Source: Mesocentrotus franciscanus (lineage: Eukaryota; Echinodermata; Echinoidea; Camarodonta; Strongylocentrotidae). From it: a stretch of 64,000 bases of DNA. Each line of letters opens with the position of its first letter. Within the stretch, counting starts at the first letter, position 1. The notes below the pieces were generated by a model. It worked only from the letters and a program-made list of their open reading frames with translations, was not told where the DNA came from and did not search any database. Below, one piece after another: positions 35,651 to 48,100 of the stretch. Made by a program: the position numbers and the translations under genes. The stretch covers positions 13,906,216 to 13,970,215 of the forward strand of contig CP137670.1 of the NCBI GenBank assembly GCA_037976565.1, in the 5' to 3' direction.

Positions 35651-36619
35651 ACTGATTATATAATGTTGATGCACATGTGTTGATTTTGTTGTTGTTGTAG
35701 TTTATAAAAAAAGTTATTTCATCATTTTTCTCTTAACAAACAAAATAGAATACATTAACAGCAAAATTATATTTCATACAATTATGTAGTAGTTAGAAAA
35801 ATAGAAAAGAACCTAAATCCTCAAAGAAATGACAATCAAACAAAAAAATAGGAATAAAATGAGACAAGAGATGTTTCGTCCCCACCCCCCGTTCTAGCAT
35901 GTCTCACATACTCCCCTACCTATATACTTTAATACACACATCTAGACACATCGAAACAAATCACACACACGCGCACACACACACACACACACACCCGCGC
36001 GCACACACACAAAATTACCCACACAAATGTATGGCATTCGCAGTGTTCTATTCACATTTCGTATCAACGATCATGGAAATGTTAATCAGTGTCACACAGA
36101 TTTTTCCCCCCACTAAATCTGGATTGTTTTGAGGAGAGTTTTTTTTTTTTTAACCCCCATTTAGTTTTGTTCTTTCAGATCCCGACAGATTTTGCCAGAG
36201 GTCAATAAATGCCCTCCTCCCTTTTCCCCTCATTCTTCTCCTTTTCTCCTTGTCTCTTCCCTTATCATTTTCTGGTTGCTTCTGTTTCTTCTCTACCTCT
36301 CGATCATCTTTCTTTTCCACCACCGCATCTTCAGTTCCCTCCTCCTCCTCCCATCTGCCTCCTTCATCTTCGGTGTCAAATCTTCATCGTCAGTGGTATT
36401 ATATAACACGATATAGAACTAGTCTGCAGGACCAAATCCTTGTTACTCTTGTGCATAATAGAATGTCTGAACTACAGTATTAAGAGACTATGCCGACTGC
36501 ACGGTCTAGCGCACCCCATAGACTCTGTACGTTATCACAGGTTTTCTTTCTTTCTTGATTTGATTTTGTTTGGCAATTAGTCATCTTTGACTATTTTTGC
36601 CACACACTATGTTATGAAG

Positions 36620-36651
<32 letters not shown>

Positions 36652-37392
36652 ATGTACAATTAAATTTTTTTCCCTATCCTTGACTCAAGACTTTATGGTT
36701 ATTTGTTAATGAGTCAAATAAGAGTATGTGCCGGGAGACTAAAACGGTACACAAGAGGCAAACAAGAGTTGTTCCTTTGAAACCAATATTTATTTGTGAA
36801 ACTAAGTATTACCAAAAATAAGCCATTTACCTCACATTGTTTTAAATCATTCTTTCCCTTCCATTCCCATATATTCTGCAACATTTGGAATGCCTTTTAA
36901 TACCGTGATAACACAATTTTTGGTGAATCGTAACCTACAAAACACACATTCTTATAGCTATATAATATACTCTTATTTAAATTCATGATTTTCAATAACA
37001 AATGTCTTCGTGCAAAGTCACCTTTTGGTGTATAACAACACTACCTAACACACAAATGGATATTCAGGACTATATTTTCAATGCATGAGTTTAGGTGATA
37101 ATCTAGTATCTTTCTACAAAACCAACAAATGTGCTCTTCATATAATGTATGCAAATATATGTGAAACATAATGCCCTTTTCTAACCCATCCCACTTCTCT
37201 ATCAGCGACAAATATGAGATGTTCATTCATTTTTTTTGGTACCAAACTTAGAGGTATACATATGTTTTATTATTTTTATTCCATCCTAAAAAAAGTACAT
37301 GGAGAATGAGATAAATATATGAATATGCTAAACCAACTCGTTTCTATGATATGGAATTTTCCAAAAGTGAAGCAACATAATATGTAATCCAC
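35651..37392. other. Spacer with simple repeats
   Basis: (CA)n/(CG)n at 35960-36010, CT-rich DNA at 36208-36375 and (TA)n at 36626-36650. No supported gene. Confidence 0.4.
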
Positions 37393-37540
37393 GGCCCTGT
37401 TTCATAAAACTTGATATCAATAACAAGTTACAAGCTACTGTTATAAGCTACTGAAATCATGGCATCTGATTGGCTGAGAGCAAATTTGTCATAGAAATTT
37501 GGCGTTTGTTATAGATAACAAGTTTTATGAAACGGGCCCC
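37393..37540. mobile_element. MITE family 'CCTGTTTCATAAAACTTG', copy 1
   Basis: TIR element of ~148 bp: GGCCCTGTTTCATAAAACTTG at the left, CAAGTTTTATGAAACGGGCC at the right, with GATTGGCTGAGAGCAAATTTG inside. Nearly identical copies are at 40292-40440 and 45857-46004, and a disrupted one at 40003-40245. Confidence 0.9.
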
Positions 37541-40002
37541 AGAACAGCAATGGACAAACACTGGTTAAATACACCTCAGTATAATAGACACAGGATTGTA
37601 TTTACTCTGTGTATCACAGTATTATTGACTAAGAAAAGGGTGAGTGTCTATTACTTATACTTGTATGAATGCAGTGCCTAAGTGCAGGACATATGGATAC
37701 ACTATCCATGTATGTAGAAAGCAGATACTGTATTACTGATTCACAACTTAAGTGCAGTGCTTACGCGAAGAAACAAGACCAATAATCATTAACCCATCGA
37801 CTTCTGGAACCTGGTGGCTCCTGTGTTAGGCCTATTGGAATGAAACTACTCAGTCGTCAATGGGTTAATATAGGCCTAAGAAGGTAGAAAGACAGTATTA
37901 TGAACGTTTATTCTTGGTCTGAAAGCTCTGGTTCAAGAGGCAATATCTGGACGCAAATCTGTGTAATATAAAACAAAATTGAATCAAGAAATGATACACA
38001 CTTATCCTAAATCGTGAAGTAATCAGATCAGCTACACATGACAAATGTTGTTCGAGTTGAAATGCCTACTGAACTCGTGTGTTTAATACAGAACGACAAA
38101 TAATTTCCAATATCGACACAATACTTTTTTGGGAATGGCTTTATGTGAACTTGTACGTAAAATTCCCATGTTTATAGTAAAGACTGCTTTGTCTTAACTT
38201 TTCTCTCTTTTTTATTGTATCACTTTGGACCTCTGGACGTGATAACTGATATGTATTTTCAGAAAACACTTTCTGTGTGTGCCCCGAAAACGTGATAGAG
38301 AGAGAATGAGCAAACATGTATTCATAATGATAAGATAACTTTCTTTGGAATGGCTTTATATTTTATATAAGATTCCCTTGTTAGTAAAGACTTTTCTCTT
38401 TTTTTCTCTCTTTCTAATCATATTCCTTTGGCCAGAACAGCAGAATCATATCTTGAGATGAATTCTGTGACTCAAAAGAAAAAAAAAGTATAACAGAAAA
38501 AAAATAAAAATAAAAATCACATTCAAAAAGTAAAGTTAAATGATGAAGGGAATGATCATAATAATGCCATACTGTGCGAAACATAGGTTGGAATAAAGGT
38601 TGCAAAATCGAGGTAATGATAAACATAAACATCTTGTATGAAAGCTATCTTGGAATATAAAACTGGAACGATGATGCATTATCTGAAGAGAATTCAAACT
38701 TCACAAACAACAGTTGCTAGAGTTAAACATTCATTCAATGAAATAGGCTTGACACAATGTTCATTCAGTGAAAACTGAGGTGTGGTTCTACACCAATACA
38801 TACCAATTTGTCAAAAGTTCCCACGTGCAATCGTATGTTATAAAGTTATCACGCACTGAATATTTTTATTATACTGTCAAGGAACAGCTGATTACAAATT
38901 AAAAAATTTATAACATGGCACTATACATCACCCTTTTTTCCCCTACGAAAATACAACTTGTACATGCAAATTGTTAGGTAGACACATCAAATGTATAATA
39001 CATATTCATATATATAAATTGTGGTCATATATGTCAACAGAAGCAATCAAACACTGTACCAAGATTCTAAAAACGGATTTGTACATGTGACCTTATAACT
39101 ACAACCCTGCATGCAAGAAAGAACGAAAATAGAAAGAAATATACAACACTATCATTTGAAATGATAATATGGATTTACAAGTTAAAGAAGAAAGAAGCGA
39201 AAAGTATACTATTTTTAAAATAGGTATTTAACCAATGGGGAATTGGATAATTGTGTGTACAGCGTTAGATCATTATTAATAACAATTTGCTAGCAGTCAG
39301 ATAAGACATCTCAAGTCACTTTGGGATGAAACACAGAAAATGTTTTTAATATAAAGGAATGTTTGATTACAACACCAGAACACCTTTATATGAAAGATTT
39401 GGGTTAAGCCATACATGTACATATCATATGCACATCTCTTTTCTTAAAAAAGACAATACAACATGGAATATCCACCCATACTTGGAATTTATGGAAGAAC
39501 AGACCTGGCATGGAATGCCTTGCTTGTTTCTATAACAAAATCCTGATGATATAATATATACATGTATACGTCTTTGGATGATAGTTTCATTTGCATGTTT
39601 AATATGTAATACTCCTGGCTTTTTTTAAAGATACATAGTGTTTTGTTGAATAAATGACACATTCAAAGAAATTTTTTTTAATGGAAAAATAGCTTAATCA
39701 AATAATTCTACTGAGAGGCAATCTTCATATTAATTCACAAGTCTTTCGATTAAAACTGACTAGTTTATAAGTTTCGATAAAAATTGTCCAATTTCAAGTC
39801 CTGTTTGTTCATACCATATGATCTGTCGAGGCTTTTGTTTGTTTCTATGCTATTTGTTGCTAGATTATAACATGTATAAACACTTACAGACAGGTGAAAA
39901 TTGAAGCATGTTGCATTAACTACATTTTGTGTATCTAGTTTTTTCCTACAAAGACTCATGAACACTTCTTAAAATATTCTGACATGCATCATCATCAGGG
40001 CT
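37541..40002. other. Spacer, possibly downstream region of plastin
   Basis: AT-rich, no coding signal on either strand. It could include distal 3' UTR of plastin, but nothing in the sequence decides this. Confidence 0.3.
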
Positions 40003-40245
40003 GTTTCATAAATTTTCTTATCAACAACAAATGCTGAAATTCAAAGCCAATATGCTCTCAGCCAATCAAATACAGTCAAACCGCTTTAGTGACCACCTGT
40101 ATAGAAAGACCACCTGCTCATAAAGACCACTTTTCTTGTCTCCCTTGAGCGGTCTTTATATACAGGTTTCATTGTATAATCATTTCAGTAGCTTATAAAA
40201 GTTATAGTAGCTTGTTATTAATAACCTATTGTCTGTTAAACCTAA
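40003..40245 (-). mobile_element. MITE family 'CCTGTTTCATAAAACTTG', diverged copy with nested insertion
   Basis: 40003-40069 and 40179-40245 together match the reverse complement of the 148-bp MITE: GGGCTGTTTCATAAATTTTC, GCTCTCAGCCAATC, then ATTTCAGTAGCTTATAA and CTTGTTATTAATAAC. The match is interrupted exactly by the element at 40072-40174. Confidence 0.8.
40072..40176. mobile_element. ~105-bp palindromic MITE, nested, TA-flanked
   Basis: Starts CAGTCAAACCGCTTTAGTGAC and ends GTCTTTATATACAGGTTTCATTG, flanked by TA on both sides. Internal GTCTCCCTTGAGCGGTC is palindromic with the left part. TA flanks and size fit a mariner-like non-autonomous element. Confidence 0.75.
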
Positions 40246-40291
40246 CCAACACTTGGCTTTCATATAAGCTTTTGAAACTACATGTTGATCA

Positions 40292-40440
40292 GGGCCCTGT
40301 TTCATAAAACTTGATATCAATAACAAGTTACAAGCTACTGTTATAAGCTACTGAAATCATGGCATCTGATTGGCTGAGAGCAAATTTGTCATAGAAATTT
40401 AGCATTTGTTATAGATAACAAGTTTTATGAAACAGGCCCC
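40292..40440. mobile_element. MITE family 'CCTGTTTCATAAAACTTG', copy 2
   Basis: Almost identical to 37393-37540; TIRs GGGCCCTGTTTCATAAAAC and GTTTTATGAAACAGGCCCC. Confidence 0.9.
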
Positions 40441-40920
40441 AGTTCCATCAATATACTATAACCTCTTCATATCCATATTTCTCTGAATATTAGCCTGCCC
40501 TTACATGCCAAGAGTACGAATCAACCAAACAGCTCGCCCATATTTCAGGAGAATTTGATTATCCAAGCAGAAATTTGTTTGCAGCTCAACAAGTAATTTC
40601 TAGTAAAAGTGTTAATAAATACTCTAGAATGAATCTACTGGAGTATATGAATGATGTATGATTTGTAAAATATACTGATGAATTATGTATTTCTATGATT
40701 AGTTCAAAATATCATTGAGAGTTGAGATTGTGTAGTGCAACAATAGTATTAACCAGCACCAATGATTAATCTAATTTTAAAAAAATGTAAATCAAGTATT
40801 AATCTACAATTACAATGCTAACATACTTGCATTTTATATGAACCGCTCATTTTTCTACTCTCAAAAGCAAGGAGTATACGAATATCATTATATTCTGCAT
40901 AGGTTCTATTTTTCCTCCTA

Positions 40921-40926
40921 TTTATT
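40921..40926 (-). terminator. Possible polyadenylation signal of plastin
   Basis: AATAAA on the minus strand about 1.1 kb past the plastin stop. It is a weak positional call; several later signals are equally possible. Confidence 0.2.
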
Positions 40927-41202
40927 CGCTATTGGAAGAAACCAAGAGACTGCCACAATGTTTAGAGAATATGAAATCTAATACACTGCGTGTGTGTGAC
41001 AAAAGTCAAATGTGGCAGACAACTTTTTTTTTTCCAGGATTCAATTGGATCAAAGCTGGTAAAGTGTTAAAAAGGGCATATCATAACTCATACTTCACTA
41101 TGAATTGATATATAATTAAAGTTGATAATTCATTGTTCAGTCAGTCTCTTTAAACATAGCCTCATATGAATGTCAGCACAACGATCTTAAATATTTAATA
41201 AA

Positions 41203-41492
41203 AATTGTCACACTCGTATAGCGCCTAACATTAAGCGCTTTACGTTGTAATTATTAACTATTGCTCTGCTCCTGGGAGTATTCCGGCCAGGCCCCATTTT
41301 ACAAGCTCACACATGCCAATCACACCACATTAACGTTGCATTCACTGGGTACCCATTTAACACCTGGGTGGAGAGTGGCAAATGCAGATCAATGTCTGGC
41401 CAGAGGACATTGGTGCCGCGGCAGGACTCGAACCGACAACCATGTGATCCACAGCCTGGTGACGCATCCACTGGACTATGACACCTCTACCT
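41203..41492 (-). mobile_element. tRNA-derived SINE, copy 1
   Basis: On the minus strand the head near 41490 reads CATAGTCCAGTGGATGCG (A-box like) and GGTTCGAGTCCTGCC (B box). The body has CCTCTGGCCAGACATTGATC, CTCTCCACCCAGGTG and AAATGGGTACCC, and the tail carries AAAGCGCTTAATG. The same body occurs in copies at 54150, 58890 and 63371. Confidence 0.8.
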
Positions 41493-42032
41493 CTCTTGCG
41501 TTAAGGCACAAGTTAGAACCTTCAGGATACCAATGGACGGTTAGCCCTAATGGACATTTCTTTTGCTAGGTGCTCGTTCTTTTTTTCATGATCAATAAAA
41601 ATAAATAGAAAAAAGATACACCACGGTATGATATCGAAAGAGAATATCCGTCTGTAAATCAACATATTCCCCAAAGACAATACATGTAGTTGCAGTATAT
41701 CAAAACAAATGTTTGGGAACAATATATATGACATGGGTCGAAAAACAGGAATATCCCAAAATTAAGATGAACAACATGGTATATTTTACATTTGCTAACA
41801 ACAAGAGCAATGTTTACAAAAGAATAAGTACAGCCCTAAATATCAAATGATCACAAACATAGTAACTTCTTTATGAAAAAAATCATCCAGAAATATACTC
41901 ACAAAAAAGTAAATTTACAAAAATCATACTATCATTCACATTGTCAGCTTACTACTATACAATGAGAAATGACATTTCTTATTGACGCGAGATATGTGCA
42001 AGGATTAGGATTTGGGTCAGGGTCGTGACCTT

Positions 42033-42197
42033 TCAAGAGTTTTGAGCCAAGACCTGGTCAAGTGCCATGAGGCAGGCAAAGATAGTCATCACCATCTTGG
42101 GGTTGACTTCGACGATGTCCTCAGGGAGGGCGTAAACCATGGCGCCACTCTTGCGAGCGATGGTGATGGCGTACTGAGCATTCTTCAGCTTGGTTTC
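42033..42197 (-). CDS. PLS: Plastin terminal coding exon (end of CH4)
   Basis: Acceptor AATACAG, then [37 protein letters not shown] and [17 protein letters not shown] with TGA. Plastins usually end a few residues after ACLM with a short basic tail (MGKGMKRV); here the tail is acidic/neutral (LDQVLAQNS), a lineage difference or an alternative last exon. Confidence 0.93.
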   Translation of the reverse strand, partial: ETKLKNAQYAITIARKSGAMVYALPEDIVEVNPKMVMTIFACLMALDQVLAQNS

Positions 42198-45100
42198 CTG
42201 TATTGACAAAATAAAACACGAAAATGAGTAGATGGGAGAAAGTAAAACAACAGAAAATACATGAAACTGATTACATGGGGATAAGCAAAAGAATATGTAA
42301 AAATGAGTAGATGTGACTGAGTACAAGGACATCAAATATGTGAAAACTGAGTAGATGGAACTGTTTATTCATTGGCAGTCCATCGTTAACATTGATGACA
42401 TGATTTAAAGACACATAAAAATGGTCTCTTATGGGGAATTTGACATCATCCAGGTGTTTACCCCAAAACGGGTGCTGACAATCACCAGGATTAGCCTTCA
42501 GTTTTACTACCAACAGGCTTTATATAATGCTCTGTTTTTTCCCCATATGGTAAAGTAATTATCTCAAATTTGCATCACCCGAGGACTCTCCGAGGGACAA
42601 TGTGGTATTTCTTGATGGGCCTACGGATATGCTGTGCGCAGACTAGTACACCCATTAATGGTATTTCCACCAAGTCTGGTGTCAGGATATTATGACCTTC
42701 TGCATATGAAAACTGACGACCCACTCCCTTTAACCATTCAGTGCTTTGTCGCATGGCTTTACAGTCGGCACACACATTGCAAGCGTGAGATTTGTCAATA
42801 AATCAGGACGGCACATGCATGACTGCAGCATGCTTTGCAGCTCGCCCTCTACACCTCTCCTAATTCTCACCTCGGCACTACTAGGGTCGTCTTTGGGGTC
42901 AATGTAGAGGTCAAAGTTCACACTGTTAGGCTTGATGGCGTCCATGAGGTCGAGGATCACCTTGGAGTCAGCAATGGAGGAATCTTTAAAATGCGAGATC
43001 CTTGACTTCTTGCCTGCCTCTTCAAGCTGGAGAAAGATAACAAAAAAAAGACCATAAGCATGGATATTAAATATACGTTATAAAGGCAAATTGCCGTTTG
43101 GTCTACAACCAATTCGTCTATTACCCAATTAGTCTATTCCCATATGGTCTACATTTTGATCATTTGATGATTATTATTTATGATTAAATGATTATTAGAC
43201 CATATGGATATCAGACAAATTGGGCATTAGACAAACAGGGAATTAGACCGACTGGCAATTAGACCAAATGAGTGATAAACCAAATGGGTAGTAGACTTAT
43301 TGGAGATTAGAACAAATGGAAATTAGACCAAATGACTATTAGCCTAAATGGTAATTAGACCAAATGATAAGTAGACAAAATGATTATTGGACCATGTGGA
43401 TAATAGACTGGCTGAGTGTAGACCATATGGGAATAGACCAATTGGGTAGTAAAAAAACTAGTCGTAGACCGAACGGTTATAAACCCATATAAAGGGGAGC
43501 CCTATGTCTGTGCAACCAAATATTTCACTTGAAACTGAGAGAATTTTCTATCGTATTGCCCCCTAGGCCTAAAAAGAAAAAGATGTTGTATTGCCCTTTA
43601 GGTGCCAGAACCTGGGTCGGTCAGTCGGTAGGATTTCTTCTTTTTTTCTCCCCTCTTTGGGCTGATATTTCTCAGTTTTTAATGCTTTAATACATGTGTT
43701 TTAGCAACATCATTCCATTAATATCTTTTCACCTCATAATAAACCATGGTTTACAATATTATGTTCAGACAACTCTCTGTGCTTCCCAGCTGACGAAGTT
43801 GGTTTTCAACTACCGGTACCTGTAAAACTTGTAAATATATCAATGGATTCCAAATTGATGAAATTTTAACATATGTCTCGATGTATATGTCCCTTTTATC
43901 TCATTTTTAACATAAATTTTCAACCTTTTTTAGTGCCCTCAAAATGTGTCATGAATACTTCAAGTGTTGTGAGCCTTTCCGTCAAAACTCAAAACAGCGA
44001 CTGTCGCCCAAAAAACTCAGCAAGATTTGGACGAAGTTCCTGGTTTTTAGATGGTGCAGTGCATGGTATATACACGTACACGAGGCCGGGGTCTACTTGT
44101 TTACGCTAGCAGGATTTTGAAACTAGGGTAGAAGACAAGTGGGAATTTTGGAATAATGATGATTGTATGTATTTATATCCCATTTTAACAAACAAAATAC
44201 ATATTTTTGTATTCATAAACCTTTTTTTTTCTAAAAAACAGTAAAAATGAAGAAAATTTTTGTATTAAAAGGCAGACCGTAGATTTTAAGATTTTTGGGT
44301 CGGTCGCATAGGGCAATACAACATCTTTTTTGTTTACGCCTAATGCTCGAAATCATATTATTCCTTATGTTCTAGAGAGAAAGAGTGTGCCGAAAGTTTT
44401 GTAAAAAGTTGACAAAGAACAATGTCTTTTTCACAAGAAAAGGCAGTGGCGTCATTTTGACATTGCAAAAAACAAAGGTCCTTAAGTCTGTTCACTCATT
44501 CACTTTGCATGCAGTTTGTAGTACCTAGCTATTTGCCCATTCCACAATCTGAGGGTCTGTCAGAGGTTTTTCTGAGTCATAATCTGTTTAGTGGTATAGT
44601 AATAGTAGGAGTAGTAGTAGAAGTGGTAGTAGTATTAGTAGAATAGTAATGGTTGTAGTAGTGGTAGTAGTATTAGTAGTACCTTGTTATTCGCCCATTC
44701 CACAATTTGAGGGTCCGTCAGAGGTTTGTCTGAGTCATTTATCTTCTGCAGGATGCCCAAGGTGTAAGCTCTGAGCAGCTGCCAGACAAGAGCTGCACAA
44801 AAGAAAAAGAAAAAAGAAAAACCAAGATCAAACAATGTAACTATACAACACAATATGAATCCTATGCAAGTCATCACTAATGTAAAAGCAGTAATAATCG
44901 CTTTTTTTTTTTTTTTAAAGGAATTTTATTTTTCGCTAATCACTCATTGATAACGAATTTTAACAACAACCAAATATATTTCAAGCAAGAAATGATGCAT
45001 TTCGAATTACTAAAGTAAGCCCTGTTGCCTGTCCCACATGGCATCCATACACTACAGCACGAGCTGTCATTGGGTCATGCAGCGCAGTTTGAGACCACAC

Positions 45101-48100
45101 TGAATGTTATAGGGCTCTTCAAAAGATTATTTTCATTTTCTTCTCTTAAAATAGTTCTTGTACTACTTTGATTGTGATACTCAGTAATGAGTTCATGATC
45201 CATGGAAATAGGATGATAATTATTGAAAATATAATTGGTAGTGGTTGTGGATTTATACAAATTAAAAAACTTGTGAAATTGTCTTGAACTCTTTATCTGC
45301 GTAAATATCTTTACACAAAAATATTGGCTTCTATAGTATATCAATCCAGACGGCGACTCCCATGGGGACATGGCTATCAAGCAAGTCGCATCCTACAAAG
45401 AGATGGTAATCAAATGGAAGTAATTTCAAGATTTCTTCAAATGGCTGAAAAGTTTAATTAAGAGCATTAGCTGTTATGTAGATTTCAACTACGATCATTA
45501 GCTGTTTGGAGGATTTCAACTTAGATCATTACCGGTAGCCGTTTGGTAGATTTCATATTCCTTTAAAACTGTGTTGCTTTCTTTGCCTCTCTGCACGGTT
45601 GCTTGTTTGCAACACGTGCAATTTGCAGAAATAAATCTATCCCATGGTAAACACAATGTGGCACAGGGAGATTATTTGTGTGGCAATTAAAGACCTGGGC
45701 CCCGTCTTACAAAGAGTTACGATTGATCCAAATCAATCGTAAGTCCTCCAATCAATCGCAAGTTTGCATTCTCCTATCTCTTATGTACATGGTTGCGATT
45801 GATATCAATCGCAAATAAGTTACGATTGATATCAACTCTTTGTAATACGGGGCCCTGGGCCCTGTTTCATGAAACTTGTTATCAATAACAGGTTACAATA
45901 ACTTTTATAAGCTACCAAAATCGTGGCATTTGATTGGCTGAGAGCAAATTTTTCATAAAAATATAGCATTTGTTATTGATAACCAGTTTTATGAAATAGG
46001 GCCCTGATCTTAATTTCCATTTCAAATTACCTAGCGTGAGGGTCTGGTTCATGTCTCGGATGTCCTGACCTCCGATTCCGACAAGGGAGAATTTCATCTC
46101 TCGTCCGAGATCGACAGCATAGTTGCAGTTCTCAATCTTCTTCATGTTGCCGCCCATCTTCTTCAGTGTGGCACCTTGATTGACCTTATCCCAGTTGACA
46201 CTTCCAGGATTCACGATGTTAATAAGCTACAAGCAATGATAATAAGAATAATAAACCTTTGTTGACCTTATCCCAGTCGACACTTCCAGGATTCACGATG
46301 TTGATAAGCTACAAGCAATGATGATAATAATAATAAACCTTTGTTGACCTTATCCCAGTCGACACTTCCAGGATTCACGTTGTTAATAAGCTACAAGCAA
46401 TGATAATAATAATAAACCTTGGTTGAACGTATCCCAGTCAACACTTCCAGGATTCACTATGTAAATAAGCTACAAGCAATGATTAAAATAATTATTCTAA
46501 TCATCAGTATTTCAATAATAATCGTTATGATAATATTATCAATATCGTTTTTCTTATTAATCTTTTGATTATTATTTTCATTACTATTATTACTATCATT
46601 ATAATTAATGACTTTTGTCAGCATTATTACTATTATTATCATTAAAGGTAAAAAAAAGTTTTGGTATGGGGTCATGAACTTGGTTCAAAGAATCACTATA
46701 CGGCCATTTTCAAAATTTCCCAAAAATTTGTATTACCTTTAATCAGGGCTTGCCCTTAACTTTTTTTTGAGGTGGCCAGCAGGGCCACTTGGGTAGGAGA
46801 TCTGGGTGGCCAAATGGATTTTCAGGTGGCCCCACTTTTATGCGTTATTAAATAATGCAAATGTTTAATTAAAAAATGCATAAATTATACGTGTTAAAAG
46901 CAGCATGAGCTGCATTTAATAATGAAAGGTGAGTGACTCTTTAGACTCTCATTCCAAATCCTCTCTCTTTGTTTCTATACTTCTGTCTCAACTTCACTTC
47001 AATGTTTTTCTCCCTTTCTCCTTGACTATCATGCATCACAAGCCCCCTACCCCTTAAGTTAGGATTGTACAGGGCACACAAGGCGCCAAACTTCTGCTTT
47101 TCTTTGAGCTCCAAGTTCTGTTGGAAGATATAAAATTGATTGTATATTTACTTGACGTTGTACTTCTATTCTGAACTGAATAAATGGTATTTTTGTAATT
47201 TATTATTTTGATATTTTCTGGTTATTCTGGATTGATAATCAGTCAATAATCATGCAAAAATACATGCAGTTAAAGAGGACCACACACGGAAAGATTAGCA
47301 CCAAGTCATTCAAAATAATTTAAGTCGGAATTTCTTCTTTGTGATTATATTTCCTTGTATTGATAAAATATTACATTGCTTTTTTGACCTAAATTGCGGT
47401 ACTCAAATTTTCTGCTAGTATTTCATCTATCTTCGAGTTCATAATTTCCCTTGTCTCAAAATGGAATGTCTCAAAATTATACGATCCTATCGATAGCGCT
47501 GGGCCAGCTGGGCTAGGCGGGAACGTCTGAACAGGATGACTCATCGTTGATGAATGCTAAGCAGTAGGCTTGCCAACCAGGCATCGTTTGTAATTAGCTG
47601 AGAAAATGTTCTTTGATAATGAGATATAACGAGTTTTGGTAGGATTTCACATTATCATAATTATTTCATAAATAATTGTTGAATATCTGAATCACGATGA
47701 GCCTTTATTTCAACATGTAAAAGCAGCCACAAATACATTGAACATCATAATGGGCTGGTTACTTAGACTAGTACAGTCCGTGTTGCCTTAGTTTCCTAGT
47801 AACCAAAGACAAAAGGAATGGATGTAGGTCAGTTCATTGATGACAGACACGCGAGGCCCCTTCCCAGAGTTTATGTAAACAAATAATGGAGTGGAGTTTT
47901 CCTTTATATATTGTTGAATATAAATACATAAAACAAATCTAATCTTCTTCTGAAGAACGTCTTTCTTTGGCTCGATTACTGAATTTAACTTTCTCCCTTA
48001 TTTCCATTGTATTTATTTACTTTAGTCAATGTAGAAAGAAATTATATGAATGTGATATTTGTTCTTTGATGAAATTTTTGCTAAATTATTTCATAGGTCA

